From Ignelater luminosus (Eukaryota; Arthropoda; Insecta; Coleoptera; Elateridae): a stretch of DNA of 64,000 bases. Shown one piece after another: positions 1 through 10,830 of this stretch. The translations under genes were made by a program, and so were the position numbers. The notes beneath the pieces were generated by a model. It was not told the DNA's origin and did not search any database. It saw only the letters and a program-made list of their open reading frames with translations. The stretch lies in contig VTPC01091277.1 of the NCBI GenBank assembly GCA_011009095.1, forward strand, positions 22,588-86,587, given 5' to 3'. Positions within the stretch are counted from its first letter, which is position 1; each line of letters opens with the position of its first letter.

Positions 1-944
1 TTTTTAAATCTTCAAACTAGGAAAATTAAGAAAACAAAAAAAAACTTCAAAATAACAAATACATTACTAAAATAACTCCCATGGCAATACAAAATAAATT
101 GATTGAATTATGGGCACTCTACAGAATCTCTCCTATCAATTCAATGTCTTTGGTTTCTGAAATGCAGTTATCATTTCCCAAAATTTTGTTAATTATGTAG
201 GGCCAATCTGGTCTTCTAACAAATGTAAGTATCTTCATCGAGGTTGACCCGAATGAAAAAAGGTCTAATAAGATTGTTTAATTTTCCCAATCTGAGAATT
301 TAAGGAACAGTTTGCCGGAAATTAATCGACAGATTTTGGAAAAACTTATGTGTTGGCGTAGAAGATTAAAAGACCATTTAAACGGTATCACTCGACCTCC
401 CGTTTTGAGAGTTGTAAGGGAGTTGTTGTAGAACTTACGGAATGGAGCTTGGGGTATGAATGTTTTATCAATTGATCTGTTCTGCAAATAGTTTGAAAAT
501 TCATTTTGTAACAAGCTTTTGGGGATCAAGTTTTCGCTAAAACACCGTGTATTTTATCTACTTGTAACTATTTTTATAACTAATTTCAAATACCTATTTC
601 AAGTCTTAAATGCATAATAGAAGGAATGTACCCAAAGTCTTGGTTTTTATTCCAGTAAGTTATCCTTAATTTAAAGTAAAATAAACATCAAGAAATTGTG
701 TTCGTTTTGATTTTTCGTAGCATACAGCTTCCTATTAACTGGAATTGCACCTAAAACTCAAAGACTAATAGCTGCTAGTGAATACATTGTGAATACTGGA
801 TGTTAACTGTTGACTGTTTATTGAAACCGTGTCTTTTTGTATACCGCTCAATACATATTAGAAAATGATTAGGTCCTTTTTAGAAATAAAAATTGATTTT
901 AAACGGAAAAAGACACACATATAGTTCTTAGTAACGATAACTTC
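1..944. other. Non-coding AT-rich stretch
   Basis: No gene, transposon end or repeat is recognisable here. The longest minus-strand reading frame (278-529) has no family resemblance, splice context or codon character to support it. Confidence 0.6.
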
Positions 945-1065
945 CGCTAAAGCAGTATTGTAACGTAGCTAGATACTTTTGGCGTTTCTGAGGAAGTAAC
1001 TAGTTATTTTTCCCAATCCAGTATCTGTACCTACAACTAGTTACATATACTTGTGTATCTACATA

Positions 1066-2331
1066 GGTGTATACCTATGAAATGAGACTTTTTTTTTCAA
1101 TTTTAAACGTTTATTAACAAAAAATGGTTACAAATTTAATCTTCAAAATAATAGCCATCGCTAGCGACACATTTTACCCATCTCTCAGGCAATTTGTGAA
1201 TGCCGCGCCAAAAAAATTGGCCGTCTTTGGCCGCAAACCAATCATCGAGCCATTTTTTGGCTTCTTCGTGAGAATTGAAGCGCTGCTCGGAAAGTGCGTG
1301 GCCCATCGATGCAAACAAATGATAATCGGAAGGCGCCAAGTCTGGTGAGTAAGCCGCATGCACCAGCGGTTCCCAATCGTACGTCTCCACCAATTCCCGG
1401 GTCGCTCTTGTTCGATGTGGTGGTGCATTGTCATCAAGAAAAATTACTTTGTGACGCCGATCGGCATATTCTGGGCGTTTTCGGTGTATAGCGCTGTTCA
1501 AATCGGCCAATTGTCGTTGGTAGCGTGCACCGTCAACTGTTTCACCTGGTTTTAATAGCTCGTACCAAATCATACCATGCTGATCCCAGAAAACACACAG
1601 CATTGCCTTGCGGCCGAAGCGATTTGGTTTGGCCGTTGATTTTGGCTTGTGGCCGGGCGGACCATACGATCGTTTACGCTTGGGATTGGAGAAATACACC
1701 TGTAACGATTCGATGCAAAAAAGACTTCCTTTTGAACCGGGAGAGCAGCATTTCACAAGTGGTTTTTCGGTTCTCTTGCTGCCTTTCAGTCAGTTCATGC
1801 GGCACCCATCTTCCGACCTTTAAAATCATGCCACAGGTCTTTCAAACGTTTGCAAATGGTTTTTTGGGTCACTCCCAACTGCTCTGCCATCATTTCTTGC
1901 GTTTGACCATCATCTTCATTCAACAATGCTTGCAATTCGGTGTCCTCAAACTTTTTCGGTGGCCGGCCACGTTCCTCGTTCTCCACGCTAAAATCACCAC
2001 TTCGGAATTTTTCAAACCACCTGAAGCACTGTGCTCCGCTTAGAGCATGTCCACCGTAAGCTTCTATAAGCATTTGATGAGCTTGGGAAGCGTTTTTCTT
2101 CAATTGATAACAGAAAATCAACGATGTCCGCAAATCGTAGTTTGAAGGCACGAAATTCGACATTTTTAAGAGCGAAAAAAATGCGTTGTTGTATGAAACA
2201 TCACAAACAATGAATTGAATATTGTTGACAGATGACAGACGAAAAAAATAAGACATTTGGGACAGTTTAAAAATACTCCTAGCGACATCTGTGGTCTAAT
2301 AGCTGAAAGTCTCATTTCATAGGTATACACC
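1066..2331 (-). mobile_element. Mariner transposon (D,D34D), inactive copy
   Basis: A 1,266-bp element of normal mariner size. Its inverted ends start GGTGTATACC and are identical over 26 bases at both sides. The left flank is TA (1064-1065); the right flank is TG, read as a TA target duplication with one mutation. It carries a broken minus-strand transposase. The ends are much better preserved than the coding region, which could fit mobilisation by a transposase made elsewhere, though the sample is small. It sits inside the inverted ends of an apparently older hAT-type element. Confidence 0.95.
1136..2163 (-). pseudogene. Mariner transposase pseudogene, two frameshifts, first catalytic Asp lost
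   Basis: Family role: a nuclear transposase that binds the terminal repeats and cuts and pastes the element at TA sites. The start chosen is the Met of MSNFVPSNYDLRTSL at 2163, where homology begins; a Met 31 codons upstream is less likely. The N-terminal part (2163 to about 1835) holds the helix-turn-helix domains and ends in KDLW. An extra base near 1833-1836 shifts the frame, after which the linker motif WVPHEL appears. A second lesion near 1697-1702 removes about 10-11 bases exactly where the GDE-K-W segment should lie, deleting the first catalytic Asp. The rest is intact: YFSNPKRKRSYGPPG, DDNAPPH, and YSPDLAPSDYHLF, with 34 residues between the second and third catalytic Asp. It ends in VASDGYYFED and TAA. 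It resembles the mellifera/mauritiana-type mariners; the subfamily is uncertain. Confidence 0.93.
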
Positions 2332-2822
2332 TGGTAGATACGCATCAGTTATAATTTTATTTTGTGATTTCATAAAATGGCGTGGAACAGAGATTTAAAA
2401 TGAGCAGCACGCAATGAAATAATGTAAATGGCAATAATGTATCTTAATGGGTAGCAACATTTACATCTTTTCAGTAATTGTATCTGTATCTAGTTACTCA
2501 ACAAAAAAAGTATCTGTATCTCTGTCCAGATATTTAAAAAAATGTATTGTTACAATACTGCACTGAAGAAAATTCGTCAACTTAAGAAACATTCTAATAA
2601 ACTGTCACTAATGTTATACACAATTGTGCAATATGTTAATACTAATAAAATATACTGTGTGACATAAAAATTGCATCACCTAGAAGGCGTTGGAAGTTTT
2701 TGATCAAATTTGGCAGAAACCTCTAACTATTGAAAACTAATAAATGATTAAAATTGGAAAGAAAGAATAGTATTTTTTACTAATAATCCGTTTCTGTATT
2801 GCATGTCGCAGAGCTTCCAAAG

Positions 2823-3650
2823 TTAACGGTGGGTTAGGTAAATTCCGTCCCACACATGTTCAACGGGGCAAAGATTTGGAAATCTTGATGACCAAGGCAA
2901 AAGGTTGACGTTGTTCTCTTTAAAACAGTTCAAAAAATTCCTTGCAATGTGATGACGAGCATTGTCTTGTTGAAACAGAGAGTTTTCCAGAGTTTGAAGA
3001 TATAGAAGAACTACTTCCTGAATGTATCGTTGGGCGGTTACATTGTCTCGAAGGAAAACCAAAGGAGATCTACTGTCATAGGCAATAGCGTCCCATACCA
3101 AAACCCCCACAGTGCGATGCATATGTCTTTCGACTGAAAATGAATGTTGCGCCTTTCTCCACGTCTTCGTCTAACCTTCATACGGCTGTCATGCATTCCC
3201 AAACAGAATCTTGATTCATCACTAAAGATGACTTAATGTCACTCCATGTTGCATTGAAGTCTCTCTCTCTCTCTCTCTCTCTCTCTGCGCCAGACTAAAC
3301 GTTGTTGCCGATGTAAAGCCGTAAGGGGAAGCACTAGATGCGGTTGGTAAGAGCGCAAACCAAAAAATCGAATTCGACGATAAACAGTACAAAGACTTAC
3401 TGGACAGCCTGCACCTTGAAACCATTTGTCAGCAATAGCGCTGGTTGTGGAAAACGGTTTCTAACAGCTAGCAGTCTTAGGCGGCGATCCTGACTTTCGT
3501 TTGTTTCTCTTTGCATTCCAGTACCCCTTTGGCGATGTTCTTGCCCTTCTTCAAACCATCTTCGACAAACCCTAATTATCGTAGCATGATTTCTGTTTAA
3601 TTGGTTTGTCTGAATGAACGAACTCCTGTTTTGTTACTTTTTCAAATTTT
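2823..3650 (-). pseudogene. Tc1-like transposase pseudogene
   Basis: Read 5-prime to 3-prime on the minus strand, the family pattern appears in pieces. A helix-turn-helix part runs from near 3645 (LNRNHATIIRVCRRWFEEG, then RRLRLLAVRNRF). After a frameshift in a TTTT run come IADKWFQGAG, TVYRRIRFFGLRS and VLPLTALHRQQRLVWR. A GA-repeat expansion then encodes Arg-Glu repeats. After another shift comes the first catalytic Asp in IFSDESRFCLGMHDSRMKV. A third shift at CATTTTCAG leads into RTVGVLVWDAIAYDSRSPL, then QQDNARHH with the second Asp, and LLPWSSRFPNLCPVEHVWD with the catalytic Glu. There are 34 residues between Asp and Glu, defining DD34E. Several shifts and substitutions make it dead. No intact start is visible. 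Confidence 0.88.
3260..3286. repeat. (TC)n microsatellite inside the Tc1 pseudogene
   Basis: Thirteen or so uninterrupted TC units. On the transposase strand this is a GA run that replaces coding between LVWR and the SDESRF block, encoding alternating Arg and Glu. Confidence 0.97.
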
Positions 3651-3960
3651 GGCGGCTATTTTGATCATGTTGCCGAGATGATATCAAAAAACTAGAAGTA
3701 TACGTTTGTCTTATTTTTTGATATAGAATACGATTCTAAAGTAAAAAAGAAATTTTAAAAATTTTCCAATTTTTGGCGGCCATTTTGACCATGTTCCCGA
3801 CAAGTTATCAAAGAACGAAGATACCACGTGCCTTTAGTTTTTGATGTAGAATTCAAATCTGAAGTCAAAATTTTAAAATTTGACAAAAAATGCGGACAGA
3901 CATACACACAGACTTCGAAAATTCAGTAACGACCCTTCGGAGTTCGTTGAAAATCAAAAA
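3640..3960. repeat. Two diverged tandem units of about 124 bp within the Tc1-like element
   Basis: The word TTTGGCGGC is followed by CATTTTGA-CATGTT at 3651 and again at 3775, and both copies continue with GATATCAAA/GTTATCAAA, TTTTTGAT-TAGAAT and a TCTAAAGT/TCTGAAGT tail. The tract then runs into a segment with TTCGGAGTTCGTTGAAAATC. It has no transposase homology and interrupts the expected N-terminal coding part, so it may be an insertion; insertion edges are not clear. Confidence 0.55.
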
Positions 3961-4162
3961 AGAGTTCACGGCGAACGATGCGATGTCATTTAAGAATTAC
4001 TAAGTTAAACAATAGAGGAATGGTCATTTGGACTACGGTTACTTGATCAAAGGTCTCCAAATTTGAATCATTTATTAGTTTCCCATAGTTAAAGGTCTGA
4101 CGAATTTGATCAAAAAATTCCAACGCCTTCTAGGTAGTGCAATTTTTATGTTACACAGTGTA

Positions 4163-7100
4163 TTAATATGAAATATAAATAAAATACAAAATATGCTAAT
4201 AAAATATTTAGAGGTCATTATAATTTATTCGAATAATAATAATGGTTATGGAAAACAGTAATGAAATAAATTAATTATACAAACTATAAATTAAGTATGC
4301 AAGTAGGATATGTTCACAAGTGCAGTATAAAATGATAAAACAAAAAGAATCAACGTTAATCTTGTACTGCTATTTCGAAATGGATTTAGGAGTAATTCTG
4401 TAATTAAGATAAATTTTCCTTTGTAAACTGCAATATAATGTAATAATATCTCTATACATACTTTCTTTCTTGATGTTTTATTAGCATGTTTCATTTATTA
4501 TTTTATTTAAAAGCCTAAGTTTGTAAAGATACTTTAAAGTTTATGTATATAAAAATTATTGCTGAGTTTTGAAAAGAAAAACTCCGAAATATAAATAGAT
4601 TCAATTAAAACGAGAATTCCATTAAAAAAGAATATTTCAATAAAACGTGATCCTAATAAAGTTATTGGCCAACAAAATGTATTATTCAACAGCGTCGGAA
4701 CGCTATAAATAACAGCGTTACGAAGACCCTACCATCCATCATAATAGTAAAATTTGGAATTTAACCTAATAATAATAATTTCCCGAATTGTCCCAAATCA
4801 AATAAATGACATTAAATTAAAATTAATGCGTAAAACTGTCAAAGTAATCAACTCGCAAATTTAAATTTATGAATGCCCACTTGCATCGCGAAATCGGTTC
4901 ATAAAGGAGAGGGCGGATTTTCGGTTAACTTTTCCCTGTTCGTTTAATAAGTGAAACGCGTCAAAGACATTTTTATGAAATGAGAAAAGTCTGGAAAATT
5001 GTATATTTTCTTGAATTTTCATGTTAAATAATAACACTTCAAAATTATTAATCATCTCACAACAACTCCGGAAAATATTCCCAGGCAAGAACCTTTTACA
5101 ACGGCGCATTTCAAAATTATTAATTGCACAAGTCCTTTTGGGGCCGAGTAATCAAAACTGGAAGATCAAATGCGGACTTGGCTTTCACGAGCGCTGAATA
5201 ATTTACTCCTGTTGATGTTTGTGTTGTTTGAGTGATGTTAGCACGCAGGCTTACCATAATTAATCTGATTTTAGACCACTGCAAACTGATGAGCTAAAAC
5301 AAATTTGATTCTCCAGATTCTAGTTTTACAGAAAAAGTTACTGAAATAAAATAACTTTATATATTTAAAATAAAAATTCTGGTGACAATTTAATTTTTTA
5401 CGTAAACACATCACAGGGTAAACAAACCTCGACCCAATTCAAATAAAGGGCAAAAACGTTTGCAGAAACTTATTCAAAAGGGGATTCTTAATTTTGTAAC
5501 GCACCACTATGTCTACCTGGAATTCGAGTTTTGTATTTGTATTTGGATGTTTGTATAACGAAAATTGTGTTATGTTTAGAGTTTTATAAAACGAATATAC
5601 TTTGCTTGCGTTATTTTCAGCCAAAGTTCTTGTTTTCTTAAAGGAAATGTGCAATGCAGTTTGAAAAAGATACGGTAAATTATGAAAATAAATCGCTTCT
5701 ATTCTGCAACGTCGGATTTGATTGATTGAACGATACATCCGTTTTAAAACGTTTTGCAAAATGGGAATTCTTTAAAATAAGAATTCCAAATATTAAACAT
5801 ATCTGTCAACAAAAGTTGTTGAAAAGTAATAGGTATCATTAAATATATTCTCTTTTATTTTTATGTGAATTAAAGTAAACGGTATAATATAAAAAATAAA
5901 ATGTAAAGGAAGTTATTTTTGCAATATTTTATTTAATCATTTTAATTATAATCGCACGAGATAATTGCCGTATAATTTCAAAGACAAAGAAGCAAGTTGG
6001 TCATTAATATTTATTACACATTAATAAGACACTGTCAAAGACAATTTTTATAAAATAATGTAATTAACAGTAATCCACAAATGCAACATTAGTTTTCCTG
6101 AATGCAACAGATTGCGTTTATAAAGCTATTTTTATCAATACTGCACTTCATATTCTTGTTTGCATGGATATGGAACAAAATCTCCTATTATTGTTCCTTC
6201 CAAGAAATTGATTGTCTTATCAATTCAAATTTCGATCATTCATACTTTTCAATTCCTAGATAATAGATAAGACTGTAGCTAGTGTCGGTTGCTCTTTAGC
6301 TATTTTTTCAAACAAATTTGCAATTTTCTACATAAGCATATAAAATTAAATTTATTTGATGAGCCTAATGTATCGTGTCAAGCTTGGACATACTGTTCAC
6401 ATATCACCACTATAAAAACGTGATTGTTTTGCATGCAAACCAAAATAGGCTAGTCCAGACTGTTTAACGGGAATAATGCGCCTGAGCAACATCCCTTAGT
6501 AAAGAATGAGAAGACCTGCCCAATTTAATTTTTAATAAATACCTTACATTATCGTGTATTATGACAGAACGCTCTTAACTTAACTTTGTGTGATAATAAC
6601 CTAACCCCATTAGAAGGAGTTTTTTATGTAGATTCTAAAAGTATTCAATTATTAATTTTCTATAATTTGAGACATTTTGGTCATAAAAACGAAGAAGAGA
6701 AAACGTAGTTTCCTGTTTCCTAAAATGTATCGTATTTTATAATTACCTTTTGGTACAGGCGTAAATGTTTTGAATTGTTTAAAGCAGCCGACTACTGCTC
6801 AGCAAGCTAAGTGAAATTATTGCAGCTTGCAACTCAAGTTTCTTAAGATTCTTCAAGTTTATGGCTATGATACCCACTAGAAGAGATTTCAATACGACTT
6901 CCTAGAGATTTTATACAGAGCGAGAGATAAATTGACTTTTTCTTAATAAATATTAAATGAATTCCTGACGTAAATTACAGTTATTGATATTTAACATTTA
7001 CTATAGAACACTGATGACATTTTGCTAGTGTAAACTGAGTTTTAGTTCCTCTTTAATGTATAGTTTCATGTATATCCATATTGGACTTTTCACCATGGTG

Positions 7101-8037
7101 TTCGAAAGCGACAAACTAAATTCCCAAGAGTTCGAAAGCTAGCTACTGCTTTAGAAGTACTAGAACAAGGCTCAGAATTGCGTTTTCTTTCTCAATTTTT
7201 TGCTATCTAATTCTAAATTTAAAGTACTCTCATAGTTGAAGAAACTAAAGTCCATTCCAGGCACTATTGATTTGAAACGTTTGCCCAAATCTTATAATGA
7301 AATATGAATTCATGTTGGGAAAGATATTTCTGAGTTTTTTGAGATTCACAATTGGGAATTATGCAATCTAGTTTAAATATGAGGATGACAAATTCTAACT
7401 AAAAAAAGTCGAACAGCTGGGGATTTTCACATGGACCATATGAAACCCTAATTCTTCATTTTAGCCTTTAAATTGGTTACCATTCCAAGATTGATTGATT
7501 GATTGATGTCATAATTATATGCTAATAAGATATTATGATATCTTCGTAATAAAGACGTCAGTAACTAAGAGAGCTGTTTTAGAGTCACTGACACTGAACG
7601 TTTATCAATTATTGTTAGTCGCAAATAAACCAAAATTTCTGTTTTCTCTACCACACTTTCCACAACGAGTAACATTGTATTTATTTTTGTCAAGGATTCA
7701 TTAAAAGTTTCAGATGATTGACTTTTGTGCTAACAGTAAGGTAAGTAAAAGCATACCCTTAAATAGTCTACAAAGCTCAAGTAAGAATCTTGGTTTGTAT
7801 AATATTCTACCTTTCCCATTATCAAAGGTGTTTTTCCTTTTGAAGTTACCTGAAGATATGTTTGCTTGTTATTTCAGACATGCCAACCAGTCCTACATGG
7901 TTTCCATCAAAAACTTTTTTTTGAATACAATTGGCGTTTTCATTTCTATCCAATTGTAATTCAAACCTTGCTTTGTTAGAACTTCACAATGCAACTAAAT
8001 TAATCGAGAGGTCGTTTCACGATTGCTACAATATTAG
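4163..8037. other. Non-coding AT-rich stretch
   Basis: No recognisable gene or transposon. Minus-strand frames at 4867-5109 (80 codons) and 5439-5759 (106 codons) are the longest, but show no family motif or splice context. A short GATT repeat sits at 7489-7507. Confidence 0.55.
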
Positions 8038-8460
8038 AAAGTAATGATAAGTTCTTACTATATGTCTGTCGTTTACTAACACGTATGTTAATATTTTCTT
8101 AACAAATAGAAAGTTTCACGAAGACAGAGAAGCTCTTTGATAACATCTTTTCTGTCAGATAAAGTAATGATAACGTTTTGCTATGTGTCCTTTGTTTACA
8201 AACCCGTATGTTAACACTTCCTTAACAAATAAAGAATTCTGGGAGACGGTCCATTGATATTAGCTCCAAATCAACCTATCACAATTGTTCTCTTTGATAG
8301 CAATCTCCCCTTCAGATAAAGTACTGATAAACATCTTGCTATATACATGTCTTGTGTTTGCAGCCAAATAGGTAGGTAGACATGGGAATATTTTCATAAC
8401 AAATAGAAAGTCTCGAGAAGACTATCCATAGACACCAGGCCCAAATGAGCCAATTTATAA
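8038..8460. repeat. Three diverged tandem units, period about 122-157 bp
   Basis: Units begin AAAGTAATGATAA (8038), AAAGTAATGATAACG (8161) and AAAGTACTGATAAAC (8318). Each then shows a CTATATGTCT-like word, a TTGTTTAC-like word, CGTATGTTAA or its remnant, TTCTTAACAAATAGAAAG, and GAGAC/GAAGAC. The second and third also share a CCAT-GA-A-C-GCCCAAAT-like tail and are preceded by CAGATAAAGTA. Unequal spacing shows indels. No coding capacity. Confidence 0.7.
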
Positions 8461-10599
8461 CTGAGAGGAGCCTGTGAGCTGGTCACATAATTATTCTTTT
8501 GATGGAAAAGAGAAGAAGAAGAAAACAAGGGAATTTTTTACATTTTACGTATGATTCCTTGGTAAGGTATTATTTTGCGGCCACTGACTAACTTCGCCTT
8601 ACTTTAATCTTTATGTTTGTATCTATCTGTAAATACTTACACCTAGGCACAAATCTAAAACAACCCATACACATAAAATACACTGCTTGTCTTATTTGAA
8701 GAATTAGAGCATCAAAGGTCTTTTCGTCTCAAATCCTAACTTGACTCTTACTCATTCTGCTTACACCACAATGCAGAAGATATAAAATTTTATCTTGCAA
8801 TAAAATACTATTTATACGGAAACACACAATCGAGATTCTAGGGTCATTTTCTTTTATACCTGTTTGGTGTGAAATGATAACTGCTGTGATACTAAGAATA
8901 GTTCGACCGCTTCGTAGAAGATATCAAACTTTAAAATTTCATTCCAACCATTTTTGAGGTAGCGGCAACCCGTTTGCAATATATTCGCAAAAATTCAATT
9001 TTGGACGCTATTATACTAATATCAGGTTATCTTTAGGAAAGTCAGCCACGTAATTTCAGGAAGTGATTGTACAGGTTGTTCTAAACAAAAACGTTTCTCT
9101 AAAGAAAGATCTTTCGGGTCCTCCTTCTCCAGGTACGGGATGTTTTGTATCTTTTTGTTTGCACGTAACTTCAATTTTTTCATGGTTATAGCATGTTTTT
9201 TATTAGAAAAATTGAAAATTTAGACTTTTGCGACACTTTCTTTATACTTGTTATTTCTTTAAATACAATCGTTTTTGAGTAAAATTAGACTTTATTAGTT
9301 AAGTTTCTTTCTCCAAAAATCTTGTTACTAACAAAATACTATTCTCAATTTCTTTAACGTCATTCTTTAAACCTTCGTTTTTGTACAAACTAAGCACTTT
9401 AGGCAAGAATTATAAAGCACTTTTTGATTACATAGGCGATGGTAAATTACCTCCAGAAATATGTAGTTGGCTTTACTAACATCCCAAAGGAATGCAAGTT
9501 GAACGTCTCTGTCAAAGACTTGTTTGATTAGATTTTGTCTGCAATTTTCCCTAGTTTTTTTGTACCGCTAAAGGAAACTGGAAAATTAAAAAAGGGCAGA
9601 TAACTTTTTCTTAGTTTTGTTTCTTATTAAAGTTATAACACTACAGTATAAATCCGACGATTATTATTCTTTTTCTATCCCTTTCAACACCACGTTTCTT
9701 CTTCCAGTTACTTCCTTGATGAGTTCCTACACTACTATAGTTCCTTTGGGAAACGATAAACTCACTTCATGACAAATCTTTTCTAGAAGAAAGTATTTGG
9801 TATGGGACCAGATTGTTTTGAGTTGGGTTCACAATTATTCTATTCTTAAACAACTTTCTTGATTATTCTACAGAATTGTTTTGAAACATTTAATTTGACG
9901 GACTGTTTATCATCTTAACAATGCACTGTTTTTGTAAATAAAATTGTTGCTTATTCTCTAACAATAGCAATAAAGAGAAAATTGACAAGCTTCATCAAAT
10001 GGGCACTTACATAAGATGAGGCAACATAGTACATACATTCAAATAAATTTACTCTGTCAAAATACATTATAACTATTTTATGATTCACAATTAATGGGCT
10101 AAAAGTAAAGCATATCTAACTTTCATTATTCTGATGATTAAATATAGCGTTGCTAAAATATGAGAAAATATCACATTAATTATTATTGTCGACATTAATT
10201 ACACGTATACCTACGTGCATCACATTCAATATGAAAAGCGCTGAAAATATAAACAATTATTACTCTTTGATGTTCCGATCGCATGTTTACTTCATTATTA
10301 TGTTCAAACAATGTATAGTGAATATCATACTAATATAACATAATGCAATTTTGTAGATTAAAACTTTGCTTCAGCATAAATAGTATTTTATAACAAGTTA
10401 AACAATTCCCCTGCCTTATAAATAAAGAGAAATCAATATTTGATTATTCAAGAAAAACAGGATGAAAAGGAAATTGTTAACGATTAAATCGCCTACCCAC
10501 ACAAACTATGTAGTCTAGTAGCATTAATAATTTTTTTTTCCTCAAACTGAATCTTGACAATTACGACAGGCAATGAGTCTTGAAGGAGTTGTATTATAA
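8461..10599. other. Non-coding AT-rich stretch
   Basis: No gene or element end recognised on either strand. Confidence 0.55.
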
Positions 10600-10830
10600 G
10601 GGCTTTGAATGTGTGTACATGAAGGGGCAAGGTGGACATGTGCTGGAACACCTGGCCGGCAGCTGTTGAGTCCCAGCAGTCACAGCAGCCGGCACGCGGG
10701 CTCCCTATAACAAAGAATGGGGCCCACTGGGTTCGGGCGCTCCACTCCACCTTTCTTCGACCCGGCAACTATTAGACTTTTCTTTCTGAGAGACGGCGTC
10801 CAGGTGTCCCTCTTGTGATCTCATTTAACA
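10600..10830. other. GC-rich island with four E-boxes
   Basis: Base composition rises sharply against the surrounding AT-rich DNA. Within about 170 bp there are CATGTG (10637), CACCTG (10649), CAGCTG (10660) and CAGGTG (10801). All plus-strand frames stop early. A minus-strand frame (10493-10768) resembles no family. It could be a cis-regulatory module, a noncoding exon or RNA, or chance. Confidence 0.3.

Larger units (their letters stand above)
945..2568. mobile_element. Putative old hAT-type non-autonomous element hosting a mariner
   Basis: Outside the mariner lie inverted ends: CAGTATTGTAAC starts at 953 and its complement GTTACAATACTG ends at 2560. Both arms carry AGATAC/GTATCT and AGTTAC words. 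The 8 bases outside the ends, CGCTAAAG (945-952) and CACTGAAG (2561-2568), differ by two transitions, as expected for a decayed 8-bp target duplication of hAT type. Removing the mariner leaves a shell of about 340 bp with no coding capacity. The superfamily rests only on the 8-bp duplication and end structure, so it is tentative. Confidence 0.42.
2653..4160 (-). mobile_element. Tc1-like transposon (DD34E), decayed, long inverted ends
   Basis: A 1,508-bp element flanked by TA on both sides (2651-2652 and 4161-4162). Its inverted ends pair for about 108 bases with few mismatches, from ACTGTGTGACATAAAAATTG on the left to the complement at 4050-4160. The minus strand carries a broken Tc1-type transposase. 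About 330 bp between the 5-prime end and the first recognisable transposase codons hold a non-Tc1 repeat (3640-3960), perhaps a later insertion. A CT microsatellite has expanded inside the coding region. Confidence 0.9.

Noticed and set aside
1525..2043. A 172-codon plus-strand frame
   Set aside because: Antisense to the dead mariner transposase; no independent support.
5439..5759. A 106-codon minus-strand frame
   Set aside because: Long for this base composition but with no domain, splice site or promoter; probably chance.
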